Source of the DNA: Acinetobacter populi
GTDB taxonomy: Bacteria; Pseudomonadota; Gammaproteobacteria; Pseudomonadales; Moraxellaceae
NCBI RefSeq assembly: GCF_002174125.1
Contig: NZ_NEXX01000001.1
Location: forward strand, 1 to 64,000
DNA length: 64,000 bases
Direction: 5' to 3'
Part shown: positions 27,768 to 36,572 of the stretch, piece by piece
How the letters are laid out: each line of letters opens with the position of its first letter
How positions within the stretch are numbered: the first letter of the stretch is position 1
Position numbers and translations under genes: made by a program
The notes under the pieces: model-generated
Databases searched by the model: none
The model's input: the letters and a program-made list of their open reading frames with translations, nothing else
Told to the model about the DNA's origin: nothing

Positions 27768-27976
27768 CATTTCTGTTGGTAATCCTCACCATCTGGAGTA
27801 TAAGTATAACGTAAAGTTCAATTGACTTTGATAATCCGATCATTATCATTCATATCAGTTCCCTGATACTGAGCTTCAATTGAATAAAATGGTTTTTCAT
27901 TTTTAATCACTTTAATATTTGAGAAATAACCTATTCTGGTTCATCTGTCCTACCATAACCTTCTATAATGAAATCT
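27768..27976 (-). pseudogene. Fragment of a decayed secreted-protein gene
   Basis: In one minus-strand frame the sequence reads GYFSNIKVIKNEKPFYSIEA, then QYQGTDMNDNDRIIKVN, an in-frame TGA, and LRYTYTPDGEDYQQK. A neighbouring frame upstream reads FIIEGYGRTDEPE. Protein-like composition broken by a stop and a frameshift suggests a small degraded gene belonging to the envelope cluster to its right. Family not recognised. Confidence 0.45.
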
Positions 27977-27984
27977 AGAGCGAT

Positions 27985-29205
27985 CTACTTACAATATTTC
28001 TTTTCCAGTATAGCTAAAGCCTGAACACCACCTGTTTTAAGCGTAGCCTCTTCCTGTTCTGTCGAGCTAGGAACATTTGCCCAGTTGAAAACATCATAGC
28101 CACTTTCATGATCATATAGTGATTCATGATAAGTATGTGCTAGATACATTTTACAAATGATTGGCTTGACCTGTTTTTCATAGGTTTTGGTATATGGTAC
28201 GATCTTAGAACTGAGTTTACCGTTTTGGTAGATAGCTGATAACCGCTCATCATATTCAACCTCATTTTTTCCATCAGTATCGCGTGCTGGTCCAAACTGG
28301 ACTAATTCAAGTCCCTGTGGGCTAATCACAAATGCCTGTGCATTATAGGTCAAACCCTCCAGGTTTCCTTTAACTGATGCAATACCATTCTTGATACTGA
28401 TGAGTGATAAACCAAATGGCTGATAAAAATACATGCCAAAATTACGAGGGCTAGCAGATAAAATAATAACCAGTTCATCATTATTTAGTAAAAATACTTG
28501 AGCAATACGAGAAACATCATTGGCAAAGTATTTAGAATAATCGTCATGCGGATCCTGATAATAAGGTGCATAAATTTGCTTTAAGGAATATTGTTTACCA
28601 TTAAACTCTATCACTGAATTCTGGTAATCTGCGTCATCTGCTTTAATATAGAGCTGATTACTTTGATTCTGAAAGATATATTCAGTGATAGTCATTCTTT
28701 CTGTAAAGGTCTGCTTACGGTAAACCTCTATGGATTGTGGAATAGTTTGTTGTACGGTATGAGCAGGGACAATATATCCTGGTTGTGTAGTAGGGGTTGC
28801 GACTACTTGCTTGGCAGATAGTCGGACTACATCATCTTTAGCAGAAGATAAATTTTGTTGAGCGGCTTTTTGATACCAGATTAATGCCTGCTGTAAATTT
28901 TTTTCAGTTCCCCAGCCCTGTTCATACATCACACCAACGTTTCTTTGAGCGATTGCCAAACCCTTAGATCCTGCCTTAACATACCACTCAAAGGCTTTTT
29001 TATAATCCTGTTTTGTTCCTTCACCCAAGGCATATTTTGTTGCCAATTCATTTTGTGAAGCTGCATGTCCTAATCTGGCAGCAACCTGCAAATCTATAAA
29101 TTTTGCCTTTAGATCAACGAAATTAGGTTGCTGGGCGAAACTTGTCAGTGGCATTATACAGGTTAAAGATAATCCCATAATTATTAAATATTGATTTAAT
29201 TTCAT
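27985..29205 (-). CDS. Secreted Sel1-repeat protein
   Basis: 406 residues from the ATG at 29205, selected because GGGAGGG lies just upstream; the TTG at 29217 overlaps that site. It has a signal peptide (KLNQYLIIMGLSLTCIMPLT...SFA). Two Sel1 repeats follow at ~40-120 (ASQNELATKYALGEGTKQDY, AQRNVGVMYEQGWGTEKNLQ). The remainder is a unique C-terminal domain. Sel1 repeats are protein-binding TPR-like helices, so a periplasmic adaptor role is plausible. It forms a same-strand cluster with the next four genes. Confidence 0.75.
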   Translation of the reverse strand: MKLNQYLIIMGLSLTCIMPLTSFAQQPNFVDLKAKFIDLQVAARLGHAASQNELATKYALGEGTKQDYKKAFEWYVKAGSKGLAIAQRNVGVMYEQGWGTEKNLQQALIWYQKAAQQNLSSAKDDVVRLSAKQVVATPTTQPGYIVPAHTVQQTIPQSIEVYRKQTFTERMTITEYIFQNQSNQLYIKADDADYQNSVIEFNGKQYSLKQIYAPYYQDPHDDYSKYFANDVSRIAQVFLLNNDELVIILSASPRNFGMYFYQPFGLSLISIKNGIASVKGNLEGLTYNAQAFVISPQGLELVQFGPARDTDGKNEVEYDERLSAIYQNGKLSSKIVPYTKTYEKQVKPIICKMYLAHTYHESLYDHESGYDVFNWANVPSSTEQEEATLKTGGVQALAILEKKYCK

Positions 29206-29240
29206 ATTCCCTCCCAAATAGATATTCTTAAATATGACTA

Positions 29241-29624
29241 TTATTTAAGATAATAACCGAGAGTATCGTCTTTTAAATCACCCCAACCGGTCCATATCTG
29301 AGTAAGTTGCACGTAGTCCTTATTAATGCTTTTGACTTTATATAAAAAGCTACGTGGTGATGACATATTACTAATTCTGACTTTTTCGATTAAAATAAAA
29401 GTCTTATCATCTAACCATCTGACTCTGAGTGGTAAAGGATCCTGACATTGCCCCAGTTCTGCATACATTGCAGCATCTTTACCATTTTTAGAAAAAGATA
29501 ATCCTGCACATTCTACATCTGGTAAGTCTAAGACTAAACGCTTTCCGACAAGGCTTTCTTTTACCCCTGCACTGGCCAAAGTTGAAAGACTTAAGCATAA
29601 ACCAGCTAAAAATAGTTTTTTCAT
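29241..29624 (-). CDS. Small secreted protein of unknown function
   Basis: 127 residues from the ATG at 29624 (MKKLFLAGLCLSLSTLASAG), a clear signal peptide cleaved after ASA; a longer start at 29672 would bury the signal. The mature part contains two cysteines (DVECAGL and ELGQCQD) that could form a disulfide. Family not recognised. It lies between two other secreted-protein genes and probably shares their transcript. Confidence 0.65.
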   Translation of the reverse strand: MKKLFLAGLCLSLSTLASAGVKESLVGKRLVLDLPDVECAGLSFSKNGKDAAMYAELGQCQDPLPLRVRWLDDKTFILIEKVRISNMSSPRSFLYKVKSINKDYVQLTQIWTGWGDLKDDTLGYYLK

Positions 29625-29680
29625 TTTATTAAACTCGCTACTAAATAAATTAATTTGATTTAAATATGACATTTAGATTA

Positions 29681-30442
29681 TTAATAATAATCATCACTAT
29701 AACCACATTCCATAATATGTTGTGAAGAATTCATAGGATTATCATATAGAATCAGATAAGCAATACTCCCCATTCCATATGGAGTTTTACTTTTATATGA
29801 CTTAGTAACAATAAAAATATTTTTTGGAGAGTATAACTTTCCATTTTTATATTCATAACCCTTGAATACTTTTAGATCAGGATATTGTTGATAGAGCTTT
29901 AAACTATACGCACGTAAATCAGTTCCTTCAGGAAGATTTTGTGTATTGGATAAAGTTCTAAATTTTTTATATTGCTGCTCGGTATAGGCATTAAATTTAA
30001 TATTGGCATTTTTTTCGAGCATTTGTTTGGTGGTTTGTAAATCTCCATTACGATAGATTTTCGTATTCATTCCTATAGCACTAACCTGCATCAGGGTTTC
30101 AATACGATTAATCGAGTTATTTTTCTTTTTAGGCAAATAAACAACTGTTTCAGGGCAATCATCGCAGAAGTTTTCATCATCCGGATCATTCACCACTTTC
30201 GATTTTTGCTTACTATATTGCTGTTTAAACTGCTGATTAATGGAGGCCATACCATATTGTGCCATATTGCCCCGCTCACCCATTGCCAATTGATTGGTAA
30301 AAGATTGTTCTTTTTTAGTCCAGTCTAGACAATTTAATCCTTGTTGCAGTGTTAAGCTATTAGATACTGTTTTTGCTGTAGTGATATTCATTGCCAGTAA
30401 GGCGGTACTGGCAATCATTACAGTTTTAAGTTGTATATTCAT
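29681..30442 (-). CDS. Secreted protein of unknown function
   Basis: 253 residues with a signal peptide (TVMIASTALLAMNITTA, cleavage near residue 23). The mature protein has several cysteines (NCLDWTK, NFCDDCPETV, ECGYSDDYY) and no family I recognise. It starts 21 bp after the autotransporter gene ends, so co-transcription with that protease is likely. It could be a substrate or partner, which is inference. Confidence 0.65.
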   Translation of the reverse strand: MNIQLKTVMIASTALLAMNITTAKTVSNSLTLQQGLNCLDWTKKEQSFTNQLAMGERGNMAQYGMASINQQFKQQYSKQKSKVVNDPDDENFCDDCPETVVYLPKKKNNSINRIETLMQVSAIGMNTKIYRNGDLQTTKQMLEKNANIKFNAYTEQQYKKFRTLSNTQNLPEGTDLRAYSLKLYQQYPDLKVFKGYEYKNGKLYSPKNIFIVTKSYKSKTPYGMGSIAYLILYDNPMNSSQHIMECGYSDDYY

Positions 30443-30463
30443 ATTGTTGTACTCTTCTTAATC

Positions 30464-33211
30464 TTAGAAATGGTATTTCAAACCAAGTTGAAGCTGATAA
30501 TTTTTTGAATTATCTGCTTCACCTGCAATATCACCAAAGACATTCCACTGTTGATTAGGTGTGATGTAATCAAAGCCCACGCCGTAGAAAGTATAATCTT
30601 TGCTAAATTCAGGAGACTTGTAAGTCACAGTCGCTGATTCGTCAAGATTTGACTTGATTACCACATCTGCAAGGTTACGATTGAAAGCATTTGCATATTC
30701 TGCAAAAGCATTCACTGTGAAGTCATGCGTAACTTGATAGTTAAAACGGAAACCAATATGACCTTTCAATTCTTCTGTTTTACTATCAGAAATTGATAAA
30801 CCATATTCATTGCTTTCTTTAAGGTCATCCATATCAATCGAGTTATAGCTCAAACCTAAGTATGGAGTAAGTGACCAAAGGTACGTGCGACCAAACGGAT
30901 AAGCGATCTCACCATAAGCCCCTAGATTAGTCATATCAGCCTCAACATTACTTTGATGCGAATTTTCGCCATCAAAGATGTTCCGCTTAAATTTGTTATC
31001 ACCTTTGCCGTAATGAACATTAGCTGCCGTATATAGGCCTGTGTCTGCTGTCCATTTACCGTATAAACCAAGTGTGATTAAATCAACATCATTTTTGCCA
31101 TCCAATTCGTTGAAATCGGACTTGCTAATGTAGTTTGAAACATAACCACCAATCACATTTTTTTCATCATTGCCGAATGCATAATCAGCACCTAACGTAG
31201 TCACATAGGTTTTAGAATCAACAGCATTCCAACCATCTGCTTCTAATCGATTTTCGGTATAACTAGCTGTTCCCCAAGCACCACTCTTAGCATGACTGGT
31301 AACGGCATGAGTACGGCGGGCAATTTGATTGTTGATCACAGATTCATTGCGCAGTAATACAGATGGAGCTTCTACAAATAATGCACCAGAGTTACTATTC
31401 AATACAGCTTGAGCAGCTTCATTGGTTGTGACACTTTGTAAGCCTGCAACATATTCTGTCAATTTACTGGCTTGACCAGTTTCAAGCATGCTGTTATTTG
31501 CATTGCTCATAAGCTGATTCGTCAATGAACCTGCAACTTCACTGACACCACCTTTAATTGTTCCTGCTTCTTTACTATCGGCATAATCAATTTTTGCAAA
31601 CACGCTGTTTGTATCGTAACTAACAGCCGAGATTTTCAGGAATGGGCTAATTGAGCTGTAATCAGCAAATTGTCCAGTTAAACCGCCATTTACTTTTAAT
31701 ACCGTATGATCACCTGTAGTGATCAAGTTTTGGTCTTGAGCGTAAACCTGCAAAGAACCATTTAAGTCAGCTTTTCCAGTTACATTCAATGTATTGCCAA
31801 GACTATAAACATATTTACCAGAAGCAGATTGCGTGTAGTTGCCATTAACTGTTAAAGCACCACTGGCAGTAGATACAGTACCGTTATTGGTCAATGAGCC
31901 TACTTGACCTTTACCTGTAAGTGTACCATCATTATTAACGGTTGTTTTAGACGTTACTTTGCCATCGACCTGCAAGATACCGCCATCAACTGTAGTTTCC
32001 CCCGTAAAGGTGTTTTGACCACTTAGAATCAGCGTACCTGCACCATCTTTAATTAGTCCACCATCCCCGGAAATGTTGTTGCCAAAGGTACTAATATCAT
32101 CCGCACCCAAAGTAGCTTCAAAGTTATCACCAAAGATTTTGCTAAACAATGCCGGGCCTTTAAGTGCTGATTCAGTATTAAAGTAACCCCAACCATAAAT
32201 TTCATTGAACAACTGGTCAGTCCCTGTACCATCATCAACATAGGTCGCTGTAGTTAAAACTGCTTGACGAACCTGTGCAGCAGTCATCCAAGAGTATTTA
32301 CTCCAAACCTGTGCAATTTCGGCTGTAACTTGAGGTGCTGCACCCGAAGTACCCATAAAATAATACAGGCCAGAAGTACCATCTTTTTCAATACCAACAG
32401 GGCCATTCACATAATCTGCGGCTAAACACCAACGTGCGGCTTTACCACATGCATTTGCCTGTTCATGTAGACCGGATTTGTCCTCATTCATACCTGTTAC
32501 AGCAAGGAAACCCTTTTCAAGAGATTCTTGGGTTACAGGCATATAAGATTCCATCGAAGCATCCGTAGAACCTTTGTTCCCGGTTGACAGGATAATCACG
32601 CCACCGTTATCCACCACTTTTTGAGCATCAACAAATGCGCTAGAACGTGGATCTAAATAACCTTCAGCAGCAAAAGAACCATTAAAGACATTTACGCCAT
32701 ACTTTTCTTGCAATTGTGCCATTGCGCTAAAGTTGACATTGGTTGAGCCAGTCCCCTCTGCATCAATTGTTACTTGACCTGCATAAATTTCAGCAATACC
32801 GTTTGCAGCACCTTTAGTTGAGCCTTCAACTTCATTACCCGCAATGATAGTTGATACCACACTACCATGTTTACGAATCGACATATCCTGTTCACTTGAA
32901 CCTGCCGATGTAATATCTTTCGCTACAATTTCGCCAGTTGCTGACTCACTGTAATTAACAACCTTTTGTACCTGTCCTGTTAAGAACTTACTGGAAGCAT
33001 CAGCACCACTATCAATAACACCAACTTTCACCTTGTTTACCGGCGTAGGTGTCGGGTCTGTTGGTTTGGGGTCAACTGGCGTTGGATCAGTTGGAATTGG
33101 TGTAGGTGTTGGATTACTTTTTACAGAATCACCTCCACCGCCCCCACAACCTACCATCAAACTACCAACAGAAATTGCAAGCAATGTTGGTAAAATAATT
33201 TTATGCGTCAT
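30464..33211 (-). CDS. Subtilisin-type autotransporter serine protease with lipobox
   Basis: 915 residues. A lipoprotein signal (LLAISVGSLMVGC, then glycines) leads into a Pro/Thr-rich linker. The S8 protease domain (~60-360) shows catalytic Asp in VGVIDSG, His in RKHGSVVSTI and Ser in GTSGAAPQVTAE. It is followed by the passenger-associated repeat (GGLIKDGAGTLILSGQNTFT) and a C-terminal beta-barrel ending in YHF. A lipidated subtilisin autotransporter resembles Neisseria NalP in layout. It should sit at the outer membrane and process or release surface proteins. A weakly homologous target may be the secreted proteins encoded next to it, but that is inference. Confidence 0.9.
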   Translation of the reverse strand: MTHKIILPTLLAISVGSLMVGCGGGGGDSVKSNPTPTPIPTDPTPVDPKPTDPTPTPVNKVKVGVIDSGADASSKFLTGQVQKVVNYSESATGEIVAKDITSAGSSEQDMSIRKHGSVVSTIIAGNEVEGSTKGAANGIAEIYAGQVTIDAEGTGSTNVNFSAMAQLQEKYGVNVFNGSFAAEGYLDPRSSAFVDAQKVVDNGGVIILSTGNKGSTDASMESYMPVTQESLEKGFLAVTGMNEDKSGLHEQANACGKAARWCLAADYVNGPVGIEKDGTSGLYYFMGTSGAAPQVTAEIAQVWSKYSWMTAAQVRQAVLTTATYVDDGTGTDQLFNEIYGWGYFNTESALKGPALFSKIFGDNFEATLGADDISTFGNNISGDGGLIKDGAGTLILSGQNTFTGETTVDGGILQVDGKVTSKTTVNNDGTLTGKGQVGSLTNNGTVSTASGALTVNGNYTQSASGKYVYSLGNTLNVTGKADLNGSLQVYAQDQNLITTGDHTVLKVNGGLTGQFADYSSISPFLKISAVSYDTNSVFAKIDYADSKEAGTIKGGVSEVAGSLTNQLMSNANNSMLETGQASKLTEYVAGLQSVTTNEAAQAVLNSNSGALFVEAPSVLLRNESVINNQIARRTHAVTSHAKSGAWGTASYTENRLEADGWNAVDSKTYVTTLGADYAFGNDEKNVIGGYVSNYISKSDFNELDGKNDVDLITLGLYGKWTADTGLYTAANVHYGKGDNKFKRNIFDGENSHQSNVEADMTNLGAYGEIAYPFGRTYLWSLTPYLGLSYNSIDMDDLKESNEYGLSISDSKTEELKGHIGFRFNYQVTHDFTVNAFAEYANAFNRNLADVVIKSNLDESATVTYKSPEFSKDYTFYGVGFDYITPNQQWNVFGDIAGEADNSKNYQLQLGLKYHF

Positions 33212-33274
33212 ACGTTATCCTATATATTCAAAATTTTATTCAGATATTTTTTCAAATGGAAGATTTAAACTTAA

Positions 33275-33865
33275 TTACCCATTGATCAACGCATCGATGC
33301 GAGCAATCCACATACTTGCATCTCTGTCGCTATAAGCAATAAATCGTACTTCAGGATATTCCGGATCAGCGAGACGGACGACGATATGAATAAAATGAGT
33401 TTTTGATTTTGAACCTGCATAGGCATTTTCATGATTACGGTATTGAGTTGTCTCAACAAATGCATCTTTATGCCATGAGCGGACATCTGAGAAATCACAA
33501 ATAACTGTTTTAGAATTGGTACTACCAATAAAAGCCATCTTTCTTTGATCTGTATCAATACAAATACCAATGCCAGAATACTTAATATTAAAGCCAAGCT
33601 TTGTTAAAGCTTCCTCACATTTTTTCTGATTCTTTTTAATAAAACCTATCCCAAATCTTATACAAAATAAAATATAAAATGCTGTAACACCCAAAATAGG
33701 TATACCCAATAGTATAAAACATAGAAAAAATATCCCTACAAAAGAACCTTCACTTAATACACTCACAATAAAACAAAGTATAAAAATTAAAATAAAAGAA
33801 TTTTTATAAATTCCTTTCAAAGTTTTTATTTTTGGTGTTTCTAAATCAATAACTTCAACAGACAT
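33275..33865 (-). CDS. Inner-membrane protein with two helices and a cytoplasmic domain
   Basis: About 196 residues from the ATG at 33865; a TTG at 33886 would extend it. Two membrane helices are adjacent (FILIFILCFIVSVLSE and FVGIFFLCFILLGIPILGVT at ~20-70), followed by a soluble domain with YSGIGICIDTDQRKMAFIGS and a C-terminal SDRDASMWIARIDALING. Family not recognised. It heads the five-gene minus-strand envelope cluster. Confidence 0.6.
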   Translation of the reverse strand: MSVEVIDLETPKIKTLKGIYKNSFILIFILCFIVSVLSEGSFVGIFFLCFILLGIPILGVTAFYILFCIRFGIGFIKKNQKKCEEALTKLGFNIKYSGIGICIDTDQRKMAFIGSTNSKTVICDFSDVRSWHKDAFVETTQYRNHENAYAGSKSKTHFIHIVVRLADPEYPEVRFIAYSDRDASMWIARIDALING

Positions 33866-34114
33866 AACATTTACCCACGCATGCAATAAAAGAAATAACT
33901 GATCAATCTTTTTTTAAATACAGTAGCATCTAGTAACTCATTTATTCATTGAGTTATCTATTTTTAGATTTTTCAGTTAATCATTATGTTTAATAATACA
34001 TTTTTAAAATAAAACCTATGTTCTATTAGCAGATAACACAATAAAATGAAACGGCGGGGAGGCGCAAATAAAAAAATATAGATATGACATAACAAACTCC
34101 TTGAATCTTAAGAA

Positions 34115-34300
34115 GTTCTGCCAATTACTGCTAAATAATGGTGGCAGAACAAAAGAGGGTTAGCAGACTGGGATCCAAGGAACCAGCACGTCAAAGACGT
34201 CCCCCTTCTGCCCTACCATAAAAAAGATAAAAGAGGGACGAGAAGGTCCACAAAAAATAGACAGGCTATTCTTTGTGCTGGATCAACGGTCTGCTAAAAC
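34115..34300 (+). ncRNA. Candidate structured RNA with nested complementary arms
   Basis: Nested pairings visible by eye: GTTCTGCCA (34115-34123) with TGGCAGAAC (34142-34150); TTAGCAGAC (34160-34168) with GTCTGCTAA (34288-34296); CCAGCAC (~34185) with GTGCTGG (~34276); and CGTCCCCCTT with AAGAGGGACG with one mismatch. A direct copy of the first arm plus TGGG recurs at 34544-34556. Compared with surrounding AT-rich DNA this stretch is GC-rich. No known RNA family was recognised with certainty; strand is inferred from the terminator at 34565. Confidence 0.45.
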
Positions 34301-34564
34301 CGACTGACAATGTAGGTCAGCAAGTGCATGATAAAATTAACTCAATATTGAGTCAATGAGAGAAGTCTTACTTCCATAAAGTATTTTTCTTTAAAAAATA
34401 AATTAACCATAATTGTAACTTTTTATATCAAAACGCTGAACCATTTTACAGCTATCTCTCTAATCTTTAATATAAAATTCAAATTAGAATAAATTTTTAT
34501 TCTATTTTTATCAAATACTTAATATGTTATTTTCTTTTTTGTCTTAGCAGACTGGGGTCACCTG

Positions 34565-34589
34565 ACTCGAATGTAGATTCGAGTTTTTG
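34565..34589 (+). terminator. Rho-independent terminator after the second repeat arm
   Basis: Perfect 8-bp stem ACTCGAAT / ATTCGAGT (34565-34572, 34577-34584), loop GTAG, then five Ts. It begins 9 bp after the second TTAGCAGACTGGG copy at 34544-34556 and would end a plus-strand transcript, although no gene precedes it. Confidence 0.75.
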
Positions 34590-34820
34590 GCTTCTTCAAA
34601 CATTTATAATAGCCACGTTTTGGAATGATGATGAGTATGCGCATCATCATTCTACTTTCAAATTACTCCAGATGACTTCAGATAGCTTTCGTTGTATATG
34701 CACAACATAACTAGCCATTCCTATTAAATATATACATAAAGTAGCTGCTGATCAGATTGAATAATTCATAGTATTGTACTAAAGCAGATACAATAATTAT
34801 TACTTGAATAAGGCGTGTAT

Positions 34821-35075
34821 ATGAAAGTTGTTACTTATTCTGATCTACGAAATAACTTAGCAAAGGTACTGGATGGTGTCATAGATGATCACTCTCCAGT
34901 ACTTGTCACTAGACAGAATAACCAAATAGCTGTGTTAATTAGCTTAGATGATTTCAATGCCTATGAAGAAACGGCTCATCTACTTAAAAGCCCTGTAAAT
35001 GCGAAAAGATTACGTGATTCAATTGCTCAGATAGAAACAGATAGAATAATTAACCATGAGCTGATTGAAGAATGA
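34821..35075 (+). CDS. YefM-family antitoxin, partner toxin broken
   Basis: 84 residues from ATG 34821 (AAGGCG upstream; a GTG at 34815 is the alternative). MKVVTYSDLRNNLAKVLDGV and PVLVTRQNNQIAVLISLDDF are a textbook YefM/Phd start, and SIAQIETDRIINHELIEE is the toxin-binding tail. The stop overlaps the start of the yoeB remnant in the normal yefM-yoeB manner. The antitoxin appears intact. Confidence 0.88.
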   Translation: MKVVTYSDLRNNLAKVLDGVIDDHSPVLVTRQNNQIAVLISLDDFNAYEETAHLLKSPVNAKRLRDSIAQIETDRIINHELIEE

Positions 35076-35311
35076 TTTTAAGTTGGACTGATGAGGCTTG
35101 GGAAGATTACTTATACTGGCAATATACAGATAAGCTAACACTTAAAAGAATTAATGCCCTGATTAAAGACAAAACGATCACCATTTGATGGTATTGGTAA
35201 GCCAGAACATCTTAAACGGATTTATCAGGATACTCGTCAAGACGTATCCACAAGGGAGATCACATCGTTTATAAGGTTACATCCGATTCAATTATCACTG
35301 CCATGTCTTGA
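35072..35311 (+). pseudogene. yoeB toxin, broken by two frameshifts
   Basis: The gene opens as a normal YoeB (MILSWTDEAWEDYLYWQYTD) but stops after 38 codons. The continuation RSPFDGIGKPEHLKR is in another frame, and GYSSRRIHKGDHIVYKVTSD in a third, ending before the usual catalytic RxHY tail. Two indels plus loss of the C-terminus make an active RNase very unlikely. Confidence 0.88.
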
Positions 35312-35634
35312 TTATAATCAAGCAACATACAACAAAAATAAAGGTACATGAACCCTTATCGTATTGCCAGTTGGATAAAATATCCTGCTAAGTCTCTGAT
35401 ATTTCTGATAAGCTCAAATTAACTCTATCCATTTGCTCATTTTGTCCTAGTGGATAAGCCTAAAATGGACTATTCTTCTTTATTAAAATTAAAGAATAAA
35501 ATGAATCAATAAATCTAACAGACCGAAAAAATAAAGTGATGAAAAATTTTCTATCAACTTTGATGTTCTTTTGGCAGCCATATTGATTTTCCGTTATAAT
35601 ATACTGAATATTAAATAAAATATGGCAGCACAAT
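35312..35634. other. Non-coding stretch before a small ORF
   Basis: About 320 bp without a convincing gene; an antisense ORF overlapping it looks spurious. A TATAAT box at 35596-35601 (within gttataatatact) lies ~35 bp before the small gene and is a plausible promoter element for it. Confidence 0.45.
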
Positions 35635-35811
35635 ATGATAAAACGCCTTAACGACTTTGAAGTTGCGGACCCAAAAGATCGCCCAAGCAGCAAAACAGTG
35701 TCTGTTTTACCTATGCAATTTGGTGATGGTGAAGCAACTAAACGTATTGTTCTTCAGGCGGCTAAACGTGTAATTGAAAAACACAAAGATGAACTACTAG
35801 CACTTGCTTAA
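35635..35811 (+). CDS. Small conserved-looking protein, 58 residues
   Basis: Encodes MIKRLNDFEVADPKDRPSSK followed by VSVLPMQFGDGEATKRIVLQ and a Lys-rich C-terminal helix (AAKRVIEKHKDELLALA). The composition and a TATAAT-type promoter nearby suggest a real gene, although no ribosome site is obvious. I do not recognise the family. An ATG at 35622 in another frame ends after nine codons. Confidence 0.5.
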   Translation: MIKRLNDFEVADPKDRPSSKTVSVLPMQFGDGEATKRIVLQAAKRVIEKHKDELLALA

Positions 35812-35956
35812 AAATAAGACCAATATTTAATGTCATTACCTTGAGTAGTAAGTACTTTTAATAACAAATTTCTTGGCCGTCCATAATCTAAAATATCTTC
35901 AGAATAATCAAAGTATTATTTAATGTTGTGTTTTGTAAAAATATTGAATTTGATCG

Positions 35957-36190
35957 TTGACAGATTAAGGTATACCCAGCTAATCTAGTCTTACACAGCA
36001 AAATCTGTGTTCGGGCGTAGGAAACCTGATATCATCTAGGTGCAAATTAAACGTCGCACTAGCGGCTATTTTTTTGCTTACTGTTTCAAGCAGTCGTTAT
36101 GGCAGTTTGACAGGACAACCGCAAGGTTGGCTGAGCCTAGATTCAGTATTTCCTACTCCTGTTGAGCTGCCACCATCACCGTAGGAAAGT
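35957..36190 (+). ncRNA. Candidate C4/CI-type antisense RNA locus with promoter
   Basis: TTGACA (35957-35962) and TAATCT (35981-35986) are separated by 18 bp. A hairpin ACACAG/CTGTGT (35993-36010) follows at the predicted RNA start. GTAGGAAA occurs at 36017-36024 and 36181-36188, and its exact complement TTTCCTAC lies between them at 36149-36156. A GCAA-capped hairpin (CAACC/GGTTG) is at ~36117-36130. The A / A-complement / A order is that of P4 CI and P1/P7 C4 antisense RNAs. An ATG-less frame across it reads SLTGQPQGWLSLDS, similar to the so-called Ash leader peptides, probably a by-product of RNA conservation. Confidence 0.55.
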
Positions 36191-36230
36191 GATGCTGGTA
36201 AGTATTTAAAACTTATCTAGGACGACAACT

Positions 36231-36572
36231 ATGAACGCAATTTTTCATGGTGCAAACACTTGCACACCTAAAAAACAAACCTCGCAACTCATTGTTGAAC
36301 TTGGTAAATCCATTTCGAATCCACACCGTCAAAATTTAGCAAACATTTATATTGCACTTGATACCGCAAGCTCTGTATTACAAGAGCTTGAATATGCGCA
36401 TCAAATTATTCGTCACTGCTTGCGTGAAATGAGTGATAAGCAGATACTTGAAGTTGCCAAACTCAATCAAGATAACAACCTCTGCTCTCTGTGGGCATTT
36501 CGTACACACCAACGTCAAAAAATGATTGAACGTGCTGGGCGTGTTCTTGGAGTACGCTATGTCCAAGGCTAG
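36231..36572 (+). CDS. Island protein of unknown function downstream of the C4-like RNA
   Basis: 113 residues, probably mostly helical (LANIYIALDTASSVLQELEY, IIRHCLREMSDKQILEVAKL). AGGAC lies about 8 bp before the ATG. It overlaps the following gene by 14 bp (ATG at 36559), so the two are coupled. Placement just after the antisense-RNA-like leader suggests that the leader controls it. Family not recognised. Confidence 0.6.
   Translation: MNAIFHGANTCTPKKQTSQLIVELGKSISNPHRQNLANIYIALDTASSVLQELEYAHQIIRHCLREMSDKQILEVAKLNQDNNLCSLWAFRTHQRQKMIERAGRVLGVRYVQG

Larger units (their letters stand above)
33887..34820. other. Long non-coding region with RNA-like structure
   Basis: About 930 bp with no credible ORF. 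The central part (34115-34590) is rich in mutually complementary segments and ends in a terminator; both are listed separately. The flanks are plain AT-rich DNA and must include promoters for the membrane-protein gene (leftward) and the yefM-like gene (rightward). Confidence 0.55.

Noticed and set aside
35460..35693. 77-residue minus-strand ORF
   Set aside because: Overlaps the better-supported small plus-strand gene at 35635 and has no ribosome site or protein-like features.
35990..36172. Ash-like leader peptide (TGQPQGWLS) as a protein-coding gene
   Set aside because: The frame lacks ATG or a ribosome site and coincides with RNA pairing elements; an RNA explanation fits better.
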